Source of the DNA: Nocardioides jishulii
GTDB taxonomy: Bacteria; Actinomycetota; Actinomycetes; Propionibacteriales; Nocardioidaceae
Direction: 5' to 3'
DNA: 64,000 nucleotides
Assembly: GCF_006007965.1 (NCBI RefSeq)
Contig: NZ_CP040748.1
Location: forward strand, 310,001-374,000
Part shown: positions 1 through 9,290 of the stretch, one piece after another
Position numbering within the stretch: the stretch's first letter is position 1
Layout of the letters: each line of letters opens with the position of its first letter
Program-made: the position numbers and the translations under genes
Notes under the pieces: generated by a model
Database searches by the model: none
Told to the model about the DNA's origin: nothing
The model's input: only the letters and a program-made list of their open reading frames with translations

Positions 1-737
1 TGCCGCGCCTCGCGGTGGAGTACGGCGGGGGGGCCAACATCGTCAACGTCATCCTGGTCGACACCCGTGCCTGGGACACCCTGGGCGAGATCGCGGTGCT
101 GGTCGCCGCGGGCACCGGCGTGGCCAGCCTGATCTTCCTCGACGTGCGCGGCACCGGCATCCGCCGCGTGCACGAGATCCCCTTCCCCGAGGGGGTCCCG
201 AAGCAGCCGACCGCGCCGGGTCGCCGGGTGTGGCTGCCCGCGCCGCGCACGATGGCGCCGGACAAGCGCTCGATCATCTTCGAGGTCATCACCCGGCTGC
301 TGTTCCACACGATCATCGTCTTCAGCGTCTACCTGCTCTTCGCCGGCCACAACGCGCCCGGCGGCGGCTTCGCGGGCGGACTCACCGCGGGCCTGGCGCT
401 CGTCCTGCGCTACCTGGCCGGCGGCCGGTACGAGCTCGACGAGGCCGCCCCGATCGACGCCGGCAAGGTGATCGGGGCGGGGCTCGCCTTCGCCGCGCTG
501 GCCGCCGTCATCCCGCTCGCCTTCGGAGGAACCGTCCTGCAGTCCGCGATCCTCGACGTCACCGTGCCCGTGCTGGGCAAGGTCCACCTGGTCTCCTCCG
601 CGCTCTTCGACGTCGGTGTCTACCTGGTCGTGCTCGGCCTGGTCCTCGACCTGTTGCGTGGCCTCGGCTCGCAGATCGACCGGCAGATCGTGAAGGTCCA
701 GCGTGAGGCTGCTGTCGCCGAGGAGGTGGCCCGATGA
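1..737 (+). CDS. mrpA: Na+/H+ antiporter subunit MrpA/MrpB fusion, C-terminal part (5' truncated)
   Basis: The frame is open to the left edge, so about 244 C-terminal residues of a longer protein are visible. The first residues (GGGANIVNVILVDTRAWDT) match the C-terminal end of MrpA. They are followed by an MnhB-type domain with the typical GHNAPGGGFAGG loop and about four membrane segments, so this is the MrpA-MrpB fusion known from actinobacteria. In the family this is a large membrane subunit of the multi-subunit cation/proton antiporter, which handles Na+ and alkaline stress. The stop overlaps the mrpC start by 4 bases (ATGA), so the two are translationally coupled. An internal GTG at 15 is not the true start, because the coding frame continues upstream of it. 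Confidence 0.93.
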   Translation, partial: PRLAVEYGGGANIVNVILVDTRAWDTLGEIAVLVAAGTGVASLIFLDVRGTGIRRVHEIPFPEGVPKQPTAPGRRVWLPAPRTMAPDKRSIIFEVITRLLFHTIIVFSVYLLFAGHNAPGGGFAGGLTAGLALVLRYLAGGRYELDEAAPIDAGKVIGAGLAFAALAAVIPLAFGGTVLQSAILDVTVPVLGKVHLVSSALFDVGVYLVVLGLVLDLLRGLGSQIDRQIVKVQREAAVAEEVAR

Positions 738-1330
738 ACGTCGTGGCTGCTGGCCCCGGAGGCGGCACCGTCGCCTCGTCGGGAGACGTCAACCTCACCC
801 TCGTCGTGGTCGCGGCCGGCCTGATCGGGTGCGGTGTCTACCTGCTGCTCGAGCGCAGCCTGTCGCGGGTGCTCGTCGGCCTGGTGATGATGGGCAACGG
901 GATCAGCCTGGGCTTCCTCGTCGCCGGTGGTCCCGCAGGGGTCGCGCCGATCGTCGAGGGGGAGTCGGGGACCTACGTCGACCCGCTCCCTCAGGCGATG
1001 GTGCTCACCGCGATCGTGATCATGCTCGCCACCGTCTCGTTCGTGCTGGCGATGGCCTACCGCTCCTGGCAGCTCGCCGGCCACGACGACGTGCAGGACG
1101 ACGTGGAGGACGCGCTCATCCGCCGGATGGCCGCCCAGGACATCGAGTCCGACTCCTTCCGGGCCGAGACCACGGAGGACGACGAGGAGACCGACCTGGC
1201 CTCCGACTTCACCGTGGCCGAGCTGGCCGAGGCCAAGGAGGCGGCCGAGCGGGTCGAGGCTGAACGGCGCAGGTCCGAGCAACCCCACAGCACGACCGAC
1301 CGGCCCGGCGACGAGGAGGACACGAAGTGA
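734..1330 (+). CDS. mrpC: Na+/H+ antiporter subunit MrpC (NuoK-like)
   Basis: A 198-residue protein. The first ~110 residues are the MrpC/NuoK-like core with three hydrophobic segments; the stretch around VGLVMMGNGISLGFL is typical. The remaining ~85 residues are a hydrophilic, very acidic then basic tail (runs of DD, EE, RR), so the protein is clearly longer than the usual ~115-residue MrpC. The start overlaps the mrpA/B stop and the end overlaps the mrpD start (GTGA), which means tight operon coupling. It is part of the inner-membrane antiporter complex. The tail is probably cytoplasmic and its role is unknown. Confidence 0.93.
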   Translation: MNVVAAGPGGGTVASSGDVNLTLVVVAAGLIGCGVYLLLERSLSRVLVGLVMMGNGISLGFLVAGGPAGVAPIVEGESGTYVDPLPQAMVLTAIVIMLATVSFVLAMAYRSWQLAGHDDVQDDVEDALIRRMAAQDIESDSFRAETTEDDEETDLASDFTVAELAEAKEAAERVEAERRRSEQPHSTTDRPGDEEDTK

Positions 1331-3015
1331 ACTGGCTCGTCCCCCTCCCCGTGGTCCTGCCCCTCTTCGGCGCGGGCCTCTCACTGGTGCTCTCCGGACG
1401 CCCCCGCCTCCAACGCTGGCTGAGCGTCTTCGTGCTCGTCTCCATGGCCCTGGTCGGTGCCGTGCTGATGTACCAGGCCGACACCTCGGGCCCGCAGACG
1501 CTGTGGATCGGCGCCTGGCCCGAGACCGTCGGCATCGTGCTGGTGGCCGACCGGCTCGCCGCGCTGATGCTGCTGGTCAGCGCCGTGGTGACGCTGGCGG
1601 TCCTCGGCTACTCCATCGGTCAGGGCATGGTGGAGGACGAGGAGTCCGCGCCGCTGGCCGTCTACCACCCGACCTTCCTGGTGCTGGTGGCCGGCGTCTC
1701 CAACGCCTTCCTCGCCGGCGACCTCTTCAACCTCTTCGTCTCCTTCGAGATGCTGCTCTTCGCGTCGTACGTGCTGCTCACCCTCGGCGGCACCGACGCG
1801 CGCATCCGGGCCGGCACCATCTACGTCCTCGTGGCGCTGCTCTCGTCGTCCCTCTTCCTGATCACCCTCGCGGTGACCTACGCGGCCACCGGCACGCTGA
1901 CCCTGGCGCAGCTGGGCGTGCGCCTCGCCGAGATCGACCCCAACGTCTCGCTGATGATCCAGCTGCTCCTGCTGACGACGTTCGCGATCAAGGCGGCCGT
2001 CTTCCCGCTGTCGTTCTGGCTGCCCGACTCCTACCCGACGGCGCCGGCACCGGTCACCGCGGTCTTCGCAGGCCTGCTGACCAAGGTCGGTGTCTACGCG
2101 ATCCTGCGCATGCAGATGGTGCTCTTCCCCAACTCGCCGCTGACCGACCTGCTGCTGTGGGTGGCGCTGCTGACGATGCTGATCGGCATCCTCGGCGCGA
2201 TCGCGCAGAGCGACATCAAACGTATGCTGTCCTTCACCCTGGTCAGCCACATCGGCTACCTGATGCTCGGCATCGCCGTGAGCGGACAGCACGGCGTCGC
2301 GGGCACGATCTTCTACGTGGTGCACCACATCACCGTGCAGACCGCACTCTTCCTCGTGGTGGGTCTGGTCGAGCGGAGAGCGGGCTCGACCTCGCTGCTG
2401 CGCATCGGCGGGCTGGCCCGCATCGCGCCGCTGCTGGCGGTGCTCTTCTTCGTGCCGGCGATGAACCTGGCCGGCATCCCACCCTTCTCCGGCTTCATCG
2501 GCAAGGTGGGCCTGCTGCAGGCGACCATCGACCTCGGCACCCCGTTGGCGTGGACCCTGGTGGTCGGTGGCGTCCTGACCAGCCTGCTCACCCTGTACGC
2601 CGTGGCGAAGACCTGGGCGGTCGTCTTCTGGCGCACGCCCGAGGAGGCGCACGAGGCGCTGGTCGAGCTCAACGCGCTCGACGCCCAGCCGTCGCTGTCG
2701 CGGCGTACGCGCTCGACCGAGCACCGCGGCCACCTGCACACGCCCGAGGGGGTGGTGCCGGCCGCCAACATCGCGGAGGCTCAGCAGGTGACCGACGCCG
2801 ACGTCGACGAGCTCGACTTCCACCAGCTCATCGCGACGGGGCGCGACACCCGGCACCTGCCCTTCAGCATGATGGGGCCTGCCGCCGCGCTCGTCGCGGT
2901 CACGGTCGCGCTGACCGTGGTGGCAGGGCCGCTCTACGCCTACAGCGAGCGGGCCGGATCCGACCTCATCGAGGGGCGTGCCTACCTCGAGGCCGTGCTG
3001 GGAGACGTGCGATGA
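1327..3015 (+). CDS. mrpD: Na+/H+ antiporter subunit MrpD (proton-translocating, NuoM/N-like)
   Basis: A 562-residue polytopic protein starting at GTG inside the mrpC stop (GTGA). It has the proton-conducting membrane transporter domain, with the conserved stretches FNLFVSFEMLLFASYVLL, FAIKAAVFPLSFWLPDSYP and DIKRMLSFTLVSHIGYLMLGI (the transport Glu and Lys lie in these). About 75 hydrophilic residues before the last helix (roughly residues 435-515) form an enlarged loop compared with the ~500-residue MrpD of Bacillus. It works with the other Mrp subunits in the membrane to exchange Na+ for H+. The next gene, mrpE, overlaps its stop by 4 bases. Confidence 0.95.
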   Translation: MNWLVPLPVVLPLFGAGLSLVLSGRPRLQRWLSVFVLVSMALVGAVLMYQADTSGPQTLWIGAWPETVGIVLVADRLAALMLLVSAVVTLAVLGYSIGQGMVEDEESAPLAVYHPTFLVLVAGVSNAFLAGDLFNLFVSFEMLLFASYVLLTLGGTDARIRAGTIYVLVALLSSSLFLITLAVTYAATGTLTLAQLGVRLAEIDPNVSLMIQLLLLTTFAIKAAVFPLSFWLPDSYPTAPAPVTAVFAGLLTKVGVYAILRMQMVLFPNSPLTDLLLWVALLTMLIGILGAIAQSDIKRMLSFTLVSHIGYLMLGIAVSGQHGVAGTIFYVVHHITVQTALFLVVGLVERRAGSTSLLRIGGLARIAPLLAVLFFVPAMNLAGIPPFSGFIGKVGLLQATIDLGTPLAWTLVVGGVLTSLLTLYAVAKTWAVVFWRTPEEAHEALVELNALDAQPSLSRRTRSTEHRGHLHTPEGVVPAANIAEAQQVTDADVDELDFHQLIATGRDTRHLPFSMMGPAAALVAVTVALTVVAGPLYAYSERAGSDLIEGRAYLEAVLGDVR

Positions 3016-3587
3016 GCCCGCAGATGCGTACGACGCGCAGCGGGCAGGTCAAGCCCGCCCGCTACCGCCCGATCCAGCCGTGGCCGATGCTGTGGCTGGT
3101 CGTCTTCTGGATCGGCCTGTGGGGCTCGTTCTCCCCGGGCATCGTGCTGCTGGGCGTGGTGGTCGCGGCGGCGGCGTCGTACGCCTTCCCGCTGCCTCCG
3201 GTCTCGATCGGCGCGCGGGTGCGGCTGCTGCCGCTGATCGCGCTGATCGTGCGCTTCCTCTACGACGTGGTGAAGGCCAGCATCCTGGTCTCGTTCGTCG
3301 TCCTGCGTCGCCGACCCGTCACGAACGCCATCGTCACCGTCGACCTCGAGTCGGACTCCGACTTCGTGCTGACCGCCGTCGGCGCGATGCTGACGCTGGT
3401 GCCCGGGTCGATCATCGTGGAGGCCCGGCGCTCCACCCACACGCTCTTCCTGCACGTGCTCGACGTCGACGACGTGGAGGCAGCCGAAGCGTTCCGTCAG
3501 CAGGCGCTCGCCGTCGAGAAGCGTTTCCTCAAGGCCTTCGAGCCGATCCCCGAGGTCGCGGCCGCGAGCCAGGAGGGGGCGCGATGA
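3012..3587 (+). CDS. mrpE: Na+/H+ antiporter subunit MrpE
   Basis: A 191-residue protein, MrpE (MNHE) family. It has a basic N-terminus, then two or three membrane segments and a soluble domain containing the family-typical stretch LTLVPGSIIVEA, followed by HTLFLHVLDV. ATG at 3012 overlaps the mrpD stop by 4 bases (ATGA), which fixes the start. MrpE is an accessory membrane subunit needed for assembly or activity of the antiporter. It sits in the canonical A(B)-C-D-E-F-G order. Confidence 0.92.
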   Translation: MSPQMRTTRSGQVKPARYRPIQPWPMLWLVVFWIGLWGSFSPGIVLLGVVVAAAASYAFPLPPVSIGARVRLLPLIALIVRFLYDVVKASILVSFVVLRRRPVTNAIVTVDLESDSDFVLTAVGAMLTLVPGSIIVEARRSTHTLFLHVLDVDDVEAAEAFRQQALAVEKRFLKAFEPIPEVAAASQEGAR

Positions 3588-3901
3588 CGGCGATGGGCGT
3601 GGTGCTGGCGATCTCGGCGGCGTTGCTCACCGCAGCCGCGGTGCTGCTGGTCGTGCGGATGACGGTGGGACCGACGATCCTCGACCGGTCAACAGCGCTC
3701 GACGTGCTGATGTCGGTGATGGTCTGCGCGGTGGCGCTCAAGTCGATCCAGCGTGCCGAGACGTGGTCGCTCCCGATGCTCTTGGTGCTGGCGATGGTCG
3801 GTTTCGTCGGGGCGGTCTCGATCGCCCGCTTCGCCAGCGACACCGAGGACGTGGACACCCGTGAGGACGACGACGAGGACATCGAGGGGGAGGAGCAGTG
3901 A
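3584..3901 (+). CDS. mrpF: Na+/H+ antiporter subunit MrpF
   Basis: A 105-residue protein with three hydrophobic helices and the family stretch VRMTVGPTILDRSTALDV. It ends in an acidic tail rich in D and E (from about residue 86). The ATG overlaps the mrpE stop by 4 bases. MrpF is a small membrane subunit of the antiporter. Like MrpC here, it carries a charged C-terminal extension that smaller homologues lack. Confidence 0.92.
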   Translation: MTAMGVVLAISAALLTAAAVLLVVRMTVGPTILDRSTALDVLMSVMVCAVALKSIQRAETWSLPMLLVLAMVGFVGAVSIARFASDTEDVDTREDDDEDIEGEEQ

Positions 3902-4290
3902 TGGCCGAGATCGACGTCGCCGACGTGATGGACGTCGCTGCTGCCGTGCTCCTGCTGGCGGGTTCGCTCTTCGCGCTGATCGCCGCGATCGGTGTGGTGC
4001 GCCTGCCCGACCTGTTGAGCCGGATGCACGCGGCCACCAAGCCGCAGGTCATCGGTCTGATGCTGGTCGTGTCGGGGCTCGCGCTGCGCCTGCGTGACCC
4101 GTCGGTGCTCGGGATGCTGCTCTTCGTGGTGATCCTGCAGATGGCCACCAGCGTGGTCTCGAGCCACATGGTCGCCCGCGCCTCCTACCGCTCCGCCCTG
4201 GTGCGCGAGGACCTGCTGGTGGTCGACGAGCTGAACGACGAGCTGAACGACGACGCCCACGACGGGCTGGACCACCGCGGAGCCCCGTAG
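3898..4290 (+). CDS. mrpG: Na+/H+ antiporter subunit MrpG
   Basis: 130 residues from GTG 3898, which overlaps the mrpF stop as GTGA; ATG 3901 directly after it is the alternative (129 residues). It is an MnhG/PhaG family protein with three membrane segments and the conserved stretch RLPDLLSRMHAATKPQ. The C-terminus is hydrophilic and acidic. It is the last gene of the operon; the converging nitroreductase gene ends 2 bases downstream, and I see no separate terminator between them. Confidence 0.92.
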   Translation: MMAEIDVADVMDVAAAVLLLAGSLFALIAAIGVVRLPDLLSRMHAATKPQVIGLMLVVSGLALRLRDPSVLGMLLFVVILQMATSVVSSHMVARASYRSALVREDLLVVDELNDELNDDAHDGLDHRGAP

Positions 4291-4291
4291 C

Positions 4292-4897
4292 TCAGCCGCC
4301 CCAGTGGCCCCGGTGCACGACCTCGTCGACGCCGCGGCGCGTGCGGCGCGTCGGTGAGCCGCGCCGTGGGGACCCGTCGGGGTGGCCGATGGCCACGGCG
4401 CCGATCGGGGCGTACGCCGCGGGCACGCCGAACTCTGCCCGGAACGCCTCCACGCGCTCGACCGGGATGCCGAAGAAGCAGGCGCCCAGTCCTTCGTCCA
4501 CGGCCGTGAGCAGCACCATCAGCGACGCCATCCCGGTGTCGACGAACCAGTAGGGGGCGACCCAGCGGGCCTCGTCGCGGTCGGTCCACCCCTTGTCGGG
4601 TTCGGCGTAGCGGTCGAGGTAGGCGTCCTTGTGCGCGAGCGGCACCACGAGGGCGGGCGCGGTGCGCATGCCGCGCAGCCAGGCGTTGTCAGCGTCAGGG
4701 TCGGGTGAGGTCGCGCGCCAGAAGCGCGTCACGTCCTCGGGGGTGTCGAGCCGCAGGAAGGCCCACCCCTGTGAGAAGCCGGCGCTGGGCGCCCGGGTCG
4801 CGTGGTCGAGCATCCGGTCGAGCGCGGCGGGGGGCACGGGTTCGTCGGTGAACGAACGGACCATGCGACGACGGCGTACGACCTCGCGGAACTCCAT
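4292..4897 (-). CDS. Nitroreductase family flavoprotein
   Basis: 201 residues from ATG 4897. An FMN-binding nitroreductase-like domain starts at once (EFREVVRRRRMVRSFTDEPV), with RAPSAGFSQGW and a C-terminal LGACFFGIPVERVEAFRAEFG that match the family. Members are NAD(P)H-dependent oxidoreductases acting on nitroaromatics, quinones or flavins; the substrate here cannot be told. A longer open frame continues upstream but overlaps the divergent M20 gene, so I chose the ATG that opens the domain. An AAGGAT box 6 nt upstream suggests a leaderless transcript, and a perfect 14-bp palindrome lies just upstream of that. Confidence 0.88.
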   Translation of the reverse strand: MEFREVVRRRRMVRSFTDEPVPPAALDRMLDHATRAPSAGFSQGWAFLRLDTPEDVTRFWRATSPDPDADNAWLRGMRTAPALVVPLAHKDAYLDRYAEPDKGWTDRDEARWVAPYWFVDTGMASLMVLLTAVDEGLGACFFGIPVERVEAFRAEFGVPAAYAPIGAVAIGHPDGSPRRGSPTRRTRRGVDEVVHRGHWGG

Positions 4898-4914
4898 GGC
4901 GCCATCCTTGCCGA

Positions 4915-4928
4915 TCTCGGATCCGAGA
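4915..4928. promoter_or_regulatory. Perfect 14-bp palindrome, candidate operator
   Basis: TCTCGGATCCGAGA is a perfect palindrome. It lies 17 bp upstream of the nitroreductase ATG, about where that gene's -35 box would fall relative to AAGGAT (complement of 4904-4909), and 56 bp upstream of the divergent M20 hydrolase. This fits a repressor site, but no regulator gene adjoins it and the binding protein is unknown. Confidence 0.4.
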
Positions 4929-4984
4929 CCCGGCGCGGCTCCGAGGTCGTTGACCGGGGGGAGGGCGCAGGGTTGGCTGTGCCC

Positions 4985-6196
4985 ATGACGTTCGAGGGGA
5001 TGTGGAAGGAGCTGGAGCCGCTCGGTCGCGCGGCGCACGGGGGCTACTTCCGTCAGCCCTTCACCAGTGTCGACGCCGAGCTGCGCGACTGGTTCCGCGG
5101 GGCTGCGCGGCAGCGGGAGATGACGGTCGAGGAGGACGCCTTCGGCAACCTCGTCGCCTGGTGGGGTGGAGTGGCGACCGCCGAGGTCCCCGGCCTGCTG
5201 ACCGGCTCGCACCTCGACTCGGTGCTCGACGGTGGGGCGTACGACGGCCCGCTCGGCGTGGTCTCCGGCTTCGCCGCCGTCGACCTGCTCGCCGAGCGCG
5301 GTGTGACGCCGTCGCGGCCGGTGGGCGTGGCGGCCTTCGCCGAGGAGGAGGGGTCGCGCTTCGGCGTGGCCTGCCTGGGCTCGAGGCTCGCGACCGGCGC
5401 CTGGTCGTGGGAGGAGGCGCGCGAGCTGCGCGACCGCGACGGAGTCTGGCTCGGTGACGCCATGGCGACGGTGCTGAGCAGCCCCGGCCCGGGCAGGTCC
5501 GGGGCCCGGCGAGAGTCGTGGGTGGCGCGCGTCGCGACCTTCGTGGAGCTCCACGTGGAGCAGGGCCGCGACCTCGTCGAGCGTGGTGCATCGGTCGGGC
5601 TCGGCAGCGGGATCTGGCCGCACGGTCGTTACCGCTTCGACTTCACCGGCGAGGCCAACCACGCGGGCAGCACGCGGATGGAGGACCGTCACGACCCGAT
5701 GCTGACCTACGCGATGACCGCGCTGGCCGCCAACAAGCAGGCCCGTCTCGGGGGCCACCGGGCCACCTTCGGACGTCTCGAGGTCTCACCCAACGGGACC
5801 AACGCGGTCCCCTCGCGGGTGACGGCGTGGTTGGACGCTCGCGCCGCGTCGAGCGCGGGGCTGGACGACCTCGTGGCGACGGTGAGAGCCCAGGCCGAGC
5901 AGCGCGCCGGGCGCGACGGGACCTCGCTGACGGTGACGGCGGAGTCGACCAGCGCGGCGGTTGCCTTCGACGCGGCGCTGGTCGACGTCCTGGGCGAGGG
6001 CCGCGGCTGGCCGGTGATCCCCACGGCCGCCGGCCACGACGCCGGGGTGCTGGCGCAGGCAGGGGTGCCGACCGCGATGCTCTTCGTGCGCAACCCGACG
6101 GGGGTCTCGCACTCGCCCGACGAGCACGCCGAGACCGAGGACTGCCTGGCCGGCGTCGAGGCGCTGGCCGACGTGCTGGCGCGGTTGCTGGCGTGA
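4985..6196 (+). CDS. M20 family amidohydrolase (allantoate amidohydrolase / N-carbamoyl-amino-acid hydrolase type) in the hut cluster
   Basis: 403 residues from ATG 4985. It is a dinuclear zinc peptidase-like enzyme: metal ligands His76, Asp78 and Asp87 ([18 protein letters not shown]), the catalytic Glu stretch EEEGSRFG (residues 120-127), a ligand His in VELHVEQG, and a final ligand in HSPDEH. Family members hydrolyse allantoate, ureido acids or N-carbamoyl amino acids. It overlaps hutF or sits just before it, with hutI next. Histidine breakdown through HutF makes N-formyl-L-glutamate, which needs a deformylase, and no HutG-like gene is in view, so this enzyme may do that step. The assignment to family is firm; the substrate is inferred. 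Confidence 0.87.
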   Translation: MTFEGMWKELEPLGRAAHGGYFRQPFTSVDAELRDWFRGAARQREMTVEEDAFGNLVAWWGGVATAEVPGLLTGSHLDSVLDGGAYDGPLGVVSGFAAVDLLAERGVTPSRPVGVAAFAEEEGSRFGVACLGSRLATGAWSWEEARELRDRDGVWLGDAMATVLSSPGPGRSGARRESWVARVATFVELHVEQGRDLVERGASVGLGSGIWPHGRYRFDFTGEANHAGSTRMEDRHDPMLTYAMTALAANKQARLGGHRATFGRLEVSPNGTNAVPSRVTAWLDARAASSAGLDDLVATVRAQAEQRAGRDGTSLTVTAESTSAAVAFDAALVDVLGEGRGWPVIPTAAGHDAGVLAQAGVPTAMLFVRNPTGVSHSPDEHAETEDCLAGVEALADVLARLLA

Positions 6197-6207
6197 GCGG
6201 GAGCGAC

Positions 6208-7557
6208 ATGAGCGAGGCAGCGCAGACCTACCTCCTGGGCCGGGCCTGGGTCGACGGAGCAGTGCGCGACGACGTGCTGGTCGAGGTCGTGGCGGGTCGG
6301 TTCAGCCGGGTGGAGACGAGGGCTGGGGACCGGGCCGGTGCGGCGGCCAGGATCGACGGGCTGGTGCTCCCTGGGCTGGCCAACACCCACAGCCACGTCT
6401 TCCACCGGGCGCTGCGCGGGCGTACGCAGCGTGGTCGCGGAAGCTTCTGGACGTGGCGCGAGCAGATGTACTCCCTCGCTGTGCACCTGGACCCGGACCA
6501 GTTCCACGCGCTGGCGCGGGCGACGTACGCCGAGATGGTCGCCGCCGGCGTCAGCTGCGTGGGGGAGTTCCACTACCTGCACCACCGCCCGGACGGGGGC
6601 GCCTACGACGACCCCAACCTGCTCGGCCACGCGCTGGTCGACGCGGCGGCGGAGTTTGGCCTGCGGATCACGCTTCTCGACACCGTCTACCTCTCCGGGG
6701 GCTTCGGCGCCCCGGTCGAGGGGGTGCAGCGCCGCTTCAGCGACGGGGACCCCGATGCGTGGGCCGCGCGGCAGGCGGCGATGCAGGCCGCACTCGTGCC
6801 CCGCACCGACGCGCGCAGCGGGACCGCGATCCACTCCGTGCGGGCCGTGCCGCGTGGTCACCTCGCCGCGGTGGTCGCGGCCGGGGTGGGCCGCCCGCGC
6901 CACGTGCACCTCTCCGAGCAGGTCGCCGAGAACGAGGCGTCGATGGCGGCCTACGGGGCCACCCCGACCCAGGTGCTCGACGCGGCGGGGGTGTGGGGGC
7001 CACTGACCAGCGCCGTGCACGCGACCCATGTCAACGCCGCCGACATCGTGGTGCTGGGCGACTCGCGCGCCTTCGTCAGCGTCTGTCCGACCACGGAGCG
7101 CGACCTGGCCGACGGGACCGGTCCGGCGTCGGCGCTCCGGGCCGCGGGGGCGCGCCTCACGCTGGGGTCGGACAGCCACGCGGTGATCGACCTCTTCGAG
7201 GAGATGCGCGCGGTGGAGCTGGACGAGCGGTTGGCCACCCGGACGCGGGGCCACTTCGCCGCCGCGACGCTGCTCGAGGCGGCGACGACGACGGGTCACG
7301 GAAGCCTCGGCTGGGACGACGCGGGTGCGATCGCCGTCGGCCATCGTGCCGACCTGGTCGTGCTCGACACCGCGTCGCCGCGGACGGCGGGCACCGGCGC
7401 CGACCAGCACACGGCGGTCTTCGCGGCGACCTCCGCCGACGTACGCCGCGTGATGACGGACGGGGTGTGGCGCACCACCGGCGACCCCGACGAGGCGGCG
7501 GCGCTGGGGCGCGAGCTGGACCGGGTCATCGCCGCGGTGTGGGAGGGCGTGGGATGA
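6208..7557 (+). CDS. hutF: Formimidoylglutamate deiminase HutF
   Basis: 449 residues from ATG 6208, which has GGGAG 5 nt upstream. GTG 6193, overlapping the previous stop as GTGA, would give 454 residues and is an alternative. It is an amidohydrolase-superfamily TIM barrel with the metal motif [13 protein letters not shown], later His residues (FHYLHH, HVHLSEQ, HATHV) and the catalytic Asp in TLGSDSHAV. HutF converts N-formimino-L-glutamate to N-formyl-L-glutamate and ammonia. It is followed by hutI with a 4-base overlap (ATGA). hutH and hutU are not in this window. Confidence 0.92.
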   Translation: MSEAAQTYLLGRAWVDGAVRDDVLVEVVAGRFSRVETRAGDRAGAAARIDGLVLPGLANTHSHVFHRALRGRTQRGRGSFWTWREQMYSLAVHLDPDQFHALARATYAEMVAAGVSCVGEFHYLHHRPDGGAYDDPNLLGHALVDAAAEFGLRITLLDTVYLSGGFGAPVEGVQRRFSDGDPDAWAARQAAMQAALVPRTDARSGTAIHSVRAVPRGHLAAVVAAGVGRPRHVHLSEQVAENEASMAAYGATPTQVLDAAGVWGPLTSAVHATHVNAADIVVLGDSRAFVSVCPTTERDLADGTGPASALRAAGARLTLGSDSHAVIDLFEEMRAVELDERLATRTRGHFAAATLLEAATTTGHGSLGWDDAGAIAVGHRADLVVLDTASPRTAGTGADQHTAVFAATSADVRRVMTDGVWRTTGDPDEAAALGRELDRVIAAVWEGVG

Positions 7558-8708
7558 GCACGCTGGTCACCGGGATCGCCGAGCTGGTCACCAACGACCC
7601 GACCCGCGAGGGCCTCCTCGGTCTCGTGCCGGGGGCCGCGCTCGTCGTCGAGGGCGACCGCGTCGCGTGGGCGGGCCCGGAGGCCGAGGCGCCCACCGCC
7701 GACCTGCGCCTCGACCTCGGTGGCCGGGCCGTGGTGCCGGGCTTCGTGGACTCGCACTCTCACCTCGTCTTCGCCGGTGACCGCGGCCCGGAGTTCGCTG
7801 CGCGGATGGCGGGAGAGCCCTACGCCGCCGGCGGCATCCGGAGCACGGTCGCCGCGACCCGGGCGGCGAGCGACGAGGCGCTGACGGCGCAGGTCGCGCG
7901 GCTGGTGGCTGAGATGCGCCGCGGTGGCACGACCACGGTGGAGATCAAGAGCGGCTACGGGCTCACGGCGCGTGACGAGGCCCGGAGCCTGGCGGTGGCG
8001 CGGCAGTTCACGGACGAGACGACCTTTCTCGGGGCGCACGTCGTGCCGAGTGGGGTGTCGCCCGAGGCGTACGTCGCCGAGGTGACCGGGCCGATGCTGG
8101 ACGCGGCAGCGCCGTGGGCGCGGTGGATCGACGCCTTCTGCGAGGAGGGGGCATTCGACGTCGACCAGGCACGCGAGGTGCTGACCGCCGGGGCCGCCGT
8201 CGGGCTGCGCGGACGGCTGCACGCCAACCAGCTGACGTACGGCGGCGGGGTGCAGCTGGCCTGCGAGCTGGGGCTGGTCGCGGTCGACCACTGCACCTAC
8301 CTGAGCGACGCCGACGTCGACGCATTGGCCGCTTCGGGCACGGTCGCCACCCTGCTGCCCGGGGTCGAGTTCTCGACCAGGCAGCCCTACCCGGACGCGC
8401 GCCGGTTGCTGGCCGCGGGCGTACGCGTGGCGCTGGCGACCGACTGCAACCCCGGCTCGAGCTTCACCTCGTCGATGCCGTTCTGCGTGGCGCTGGCGGT
8501 GCGGGAGATGGGCATGACACCCGAGGAGGCGCTGTACGCCGCCACGGCCGGTGGGGCGGCCGCGCTGGGGCGTGACGACGTCGGCTGGCTGGGGGTTGGA
8601 TCACGTGCGGACTTCGCCGTGCTGGACGCACCGAGCCACCTGCACCTGGCCTACCGGCCGGGCGTGCCGCTGGTGAGCCAGACGTGGGTGGGCGGAAGGC
8701 CGGTCTGA
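7554..8708 (+). CDS. hutI: Imidazolonepropionase HutI
   Basis: 384 residues. ATG 7554 overlaps the hutF stop. It is an amidohydrolase-superfamily enzyme with the metal-binding [12 protein letters not shown], the typical [25 protein letters not shown] and ATDCNPGSS stretches of HutI. It opens the ring of 4-imidazolone-5-propanoate to give N-formimino-L-glutamate, the substrate of HutF. It is the last gene of the three-gene cluster and ends 14 bp from a converging gene. Confidence 0.94.
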   Translation: MSTLVTGIAELVTNDPTREGLLGLVPGAALVVEGDRVAWAGPEAEAPTADLRLDLGGRAVVPGFVDSHSHLVFAGDRGPEFAARMAGEPYAAGGIRSTVAATRAASDEALTAQVARLVAEMRRGGTTTVEIKSGYGLTARDEARSLAVARQFTDETTFLGAHVVPSGVSPEAYVAEVTGPMLDAAAPWARWIDAFCEEGAFDVDQAREVLTAGAAVGLRGRLHANQLTYGGGVQLACELGLVAVDHCTYLSDADVDALAASGTVATLLPGVEFSTRQPYPDARRLLAAGVRVALATDCNPGSSFTSSMPFCVALAVREMGMTPEEALYAATAGGAAALGRDDVGWLGVGSRADFAVLDAPSHLHLAYRPGVPLVSQTWVGGRPV

Positions 8709-8722
8709 GACGGGCCGGCGGC

Positions 8723-9187
8723 TCACTCCGCTGAGTCGAGGATGCGTTGGACGGTCGCCTTGTCGCCAGCTGTGACGTTGACGGCGAATTCGTCGGCGTC
8801 GGCGTACCCGGACCAGTCGGCACCTGCGACTGCCTCCTCGCTGTGGCGGGCGACGTCCGGTCCCATCACAGGGTCGAAGAGGGCAGAGCCGTAGAACGCG
8901 ACGCCGGCCGCGTCCGGGGCGCACGGGTCAGTGCCGGGCGGCGCCCACCGTTCGACCGAGAACCCACAGTCGCCCATGTCGAGCCGCTCCCAGCTCGCGG
9001 GGACGTCGACCTCGACGCCCTCGTAGGCCAAGGTCTTCCACCCGCCCGGGTCGACGCCGTCGTCGACCACGCGCGCCTGGGGTGCGCGCACCTCCCACCA
9101 GACCAACGCGGTGACGACGAGCAGGGCCAGGACGACGCAACTCACCACGAGCACCATGGCCCGGCGGAGGGCACGGGAGTTCTCCAT
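8723..9187 (-). CDS. Hypothetical membrane-anchored protein
   Basis: 154 residues. A basic N-terminus (SRALRRA) is followed by one strong hydrophobic segment at about residues 11-29 and then a soluble, mostly exported domain with two cysteines (DCGF, DPCAPD) that could form a disulfide. I recognise no domain. The layout fits a small protein anchored outside the membrane. It converges on hutI and lies about 100 bp downstream of the DUF222-HNH gene on the same strand. Confidence 0.7.
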   Translation of the reverse strand: MENSRALRRAMVLVVSCVVLALLVVTALVWWEVRAPQARVVDDGVDPGGWKTLAYEGVEVDVPASWERLDMGDCGFSVERWAPPGTDPCAPDAAGVAFYGSALFDPVMGPDVARHSEEAVAGADWSGYADADEFAVNVTAGDKATVQRILDSAE

Positions 9188-9290
9188 GCGAGTACGACGT
9201 CGCGCGCGGTCACGCGGTTCCCGGCGGTCGGGACATGCCGACGCCCCCGCCGGTGGCTAGGTCAGCCGGGTGGCAGGGTGCGGGGCGGGG

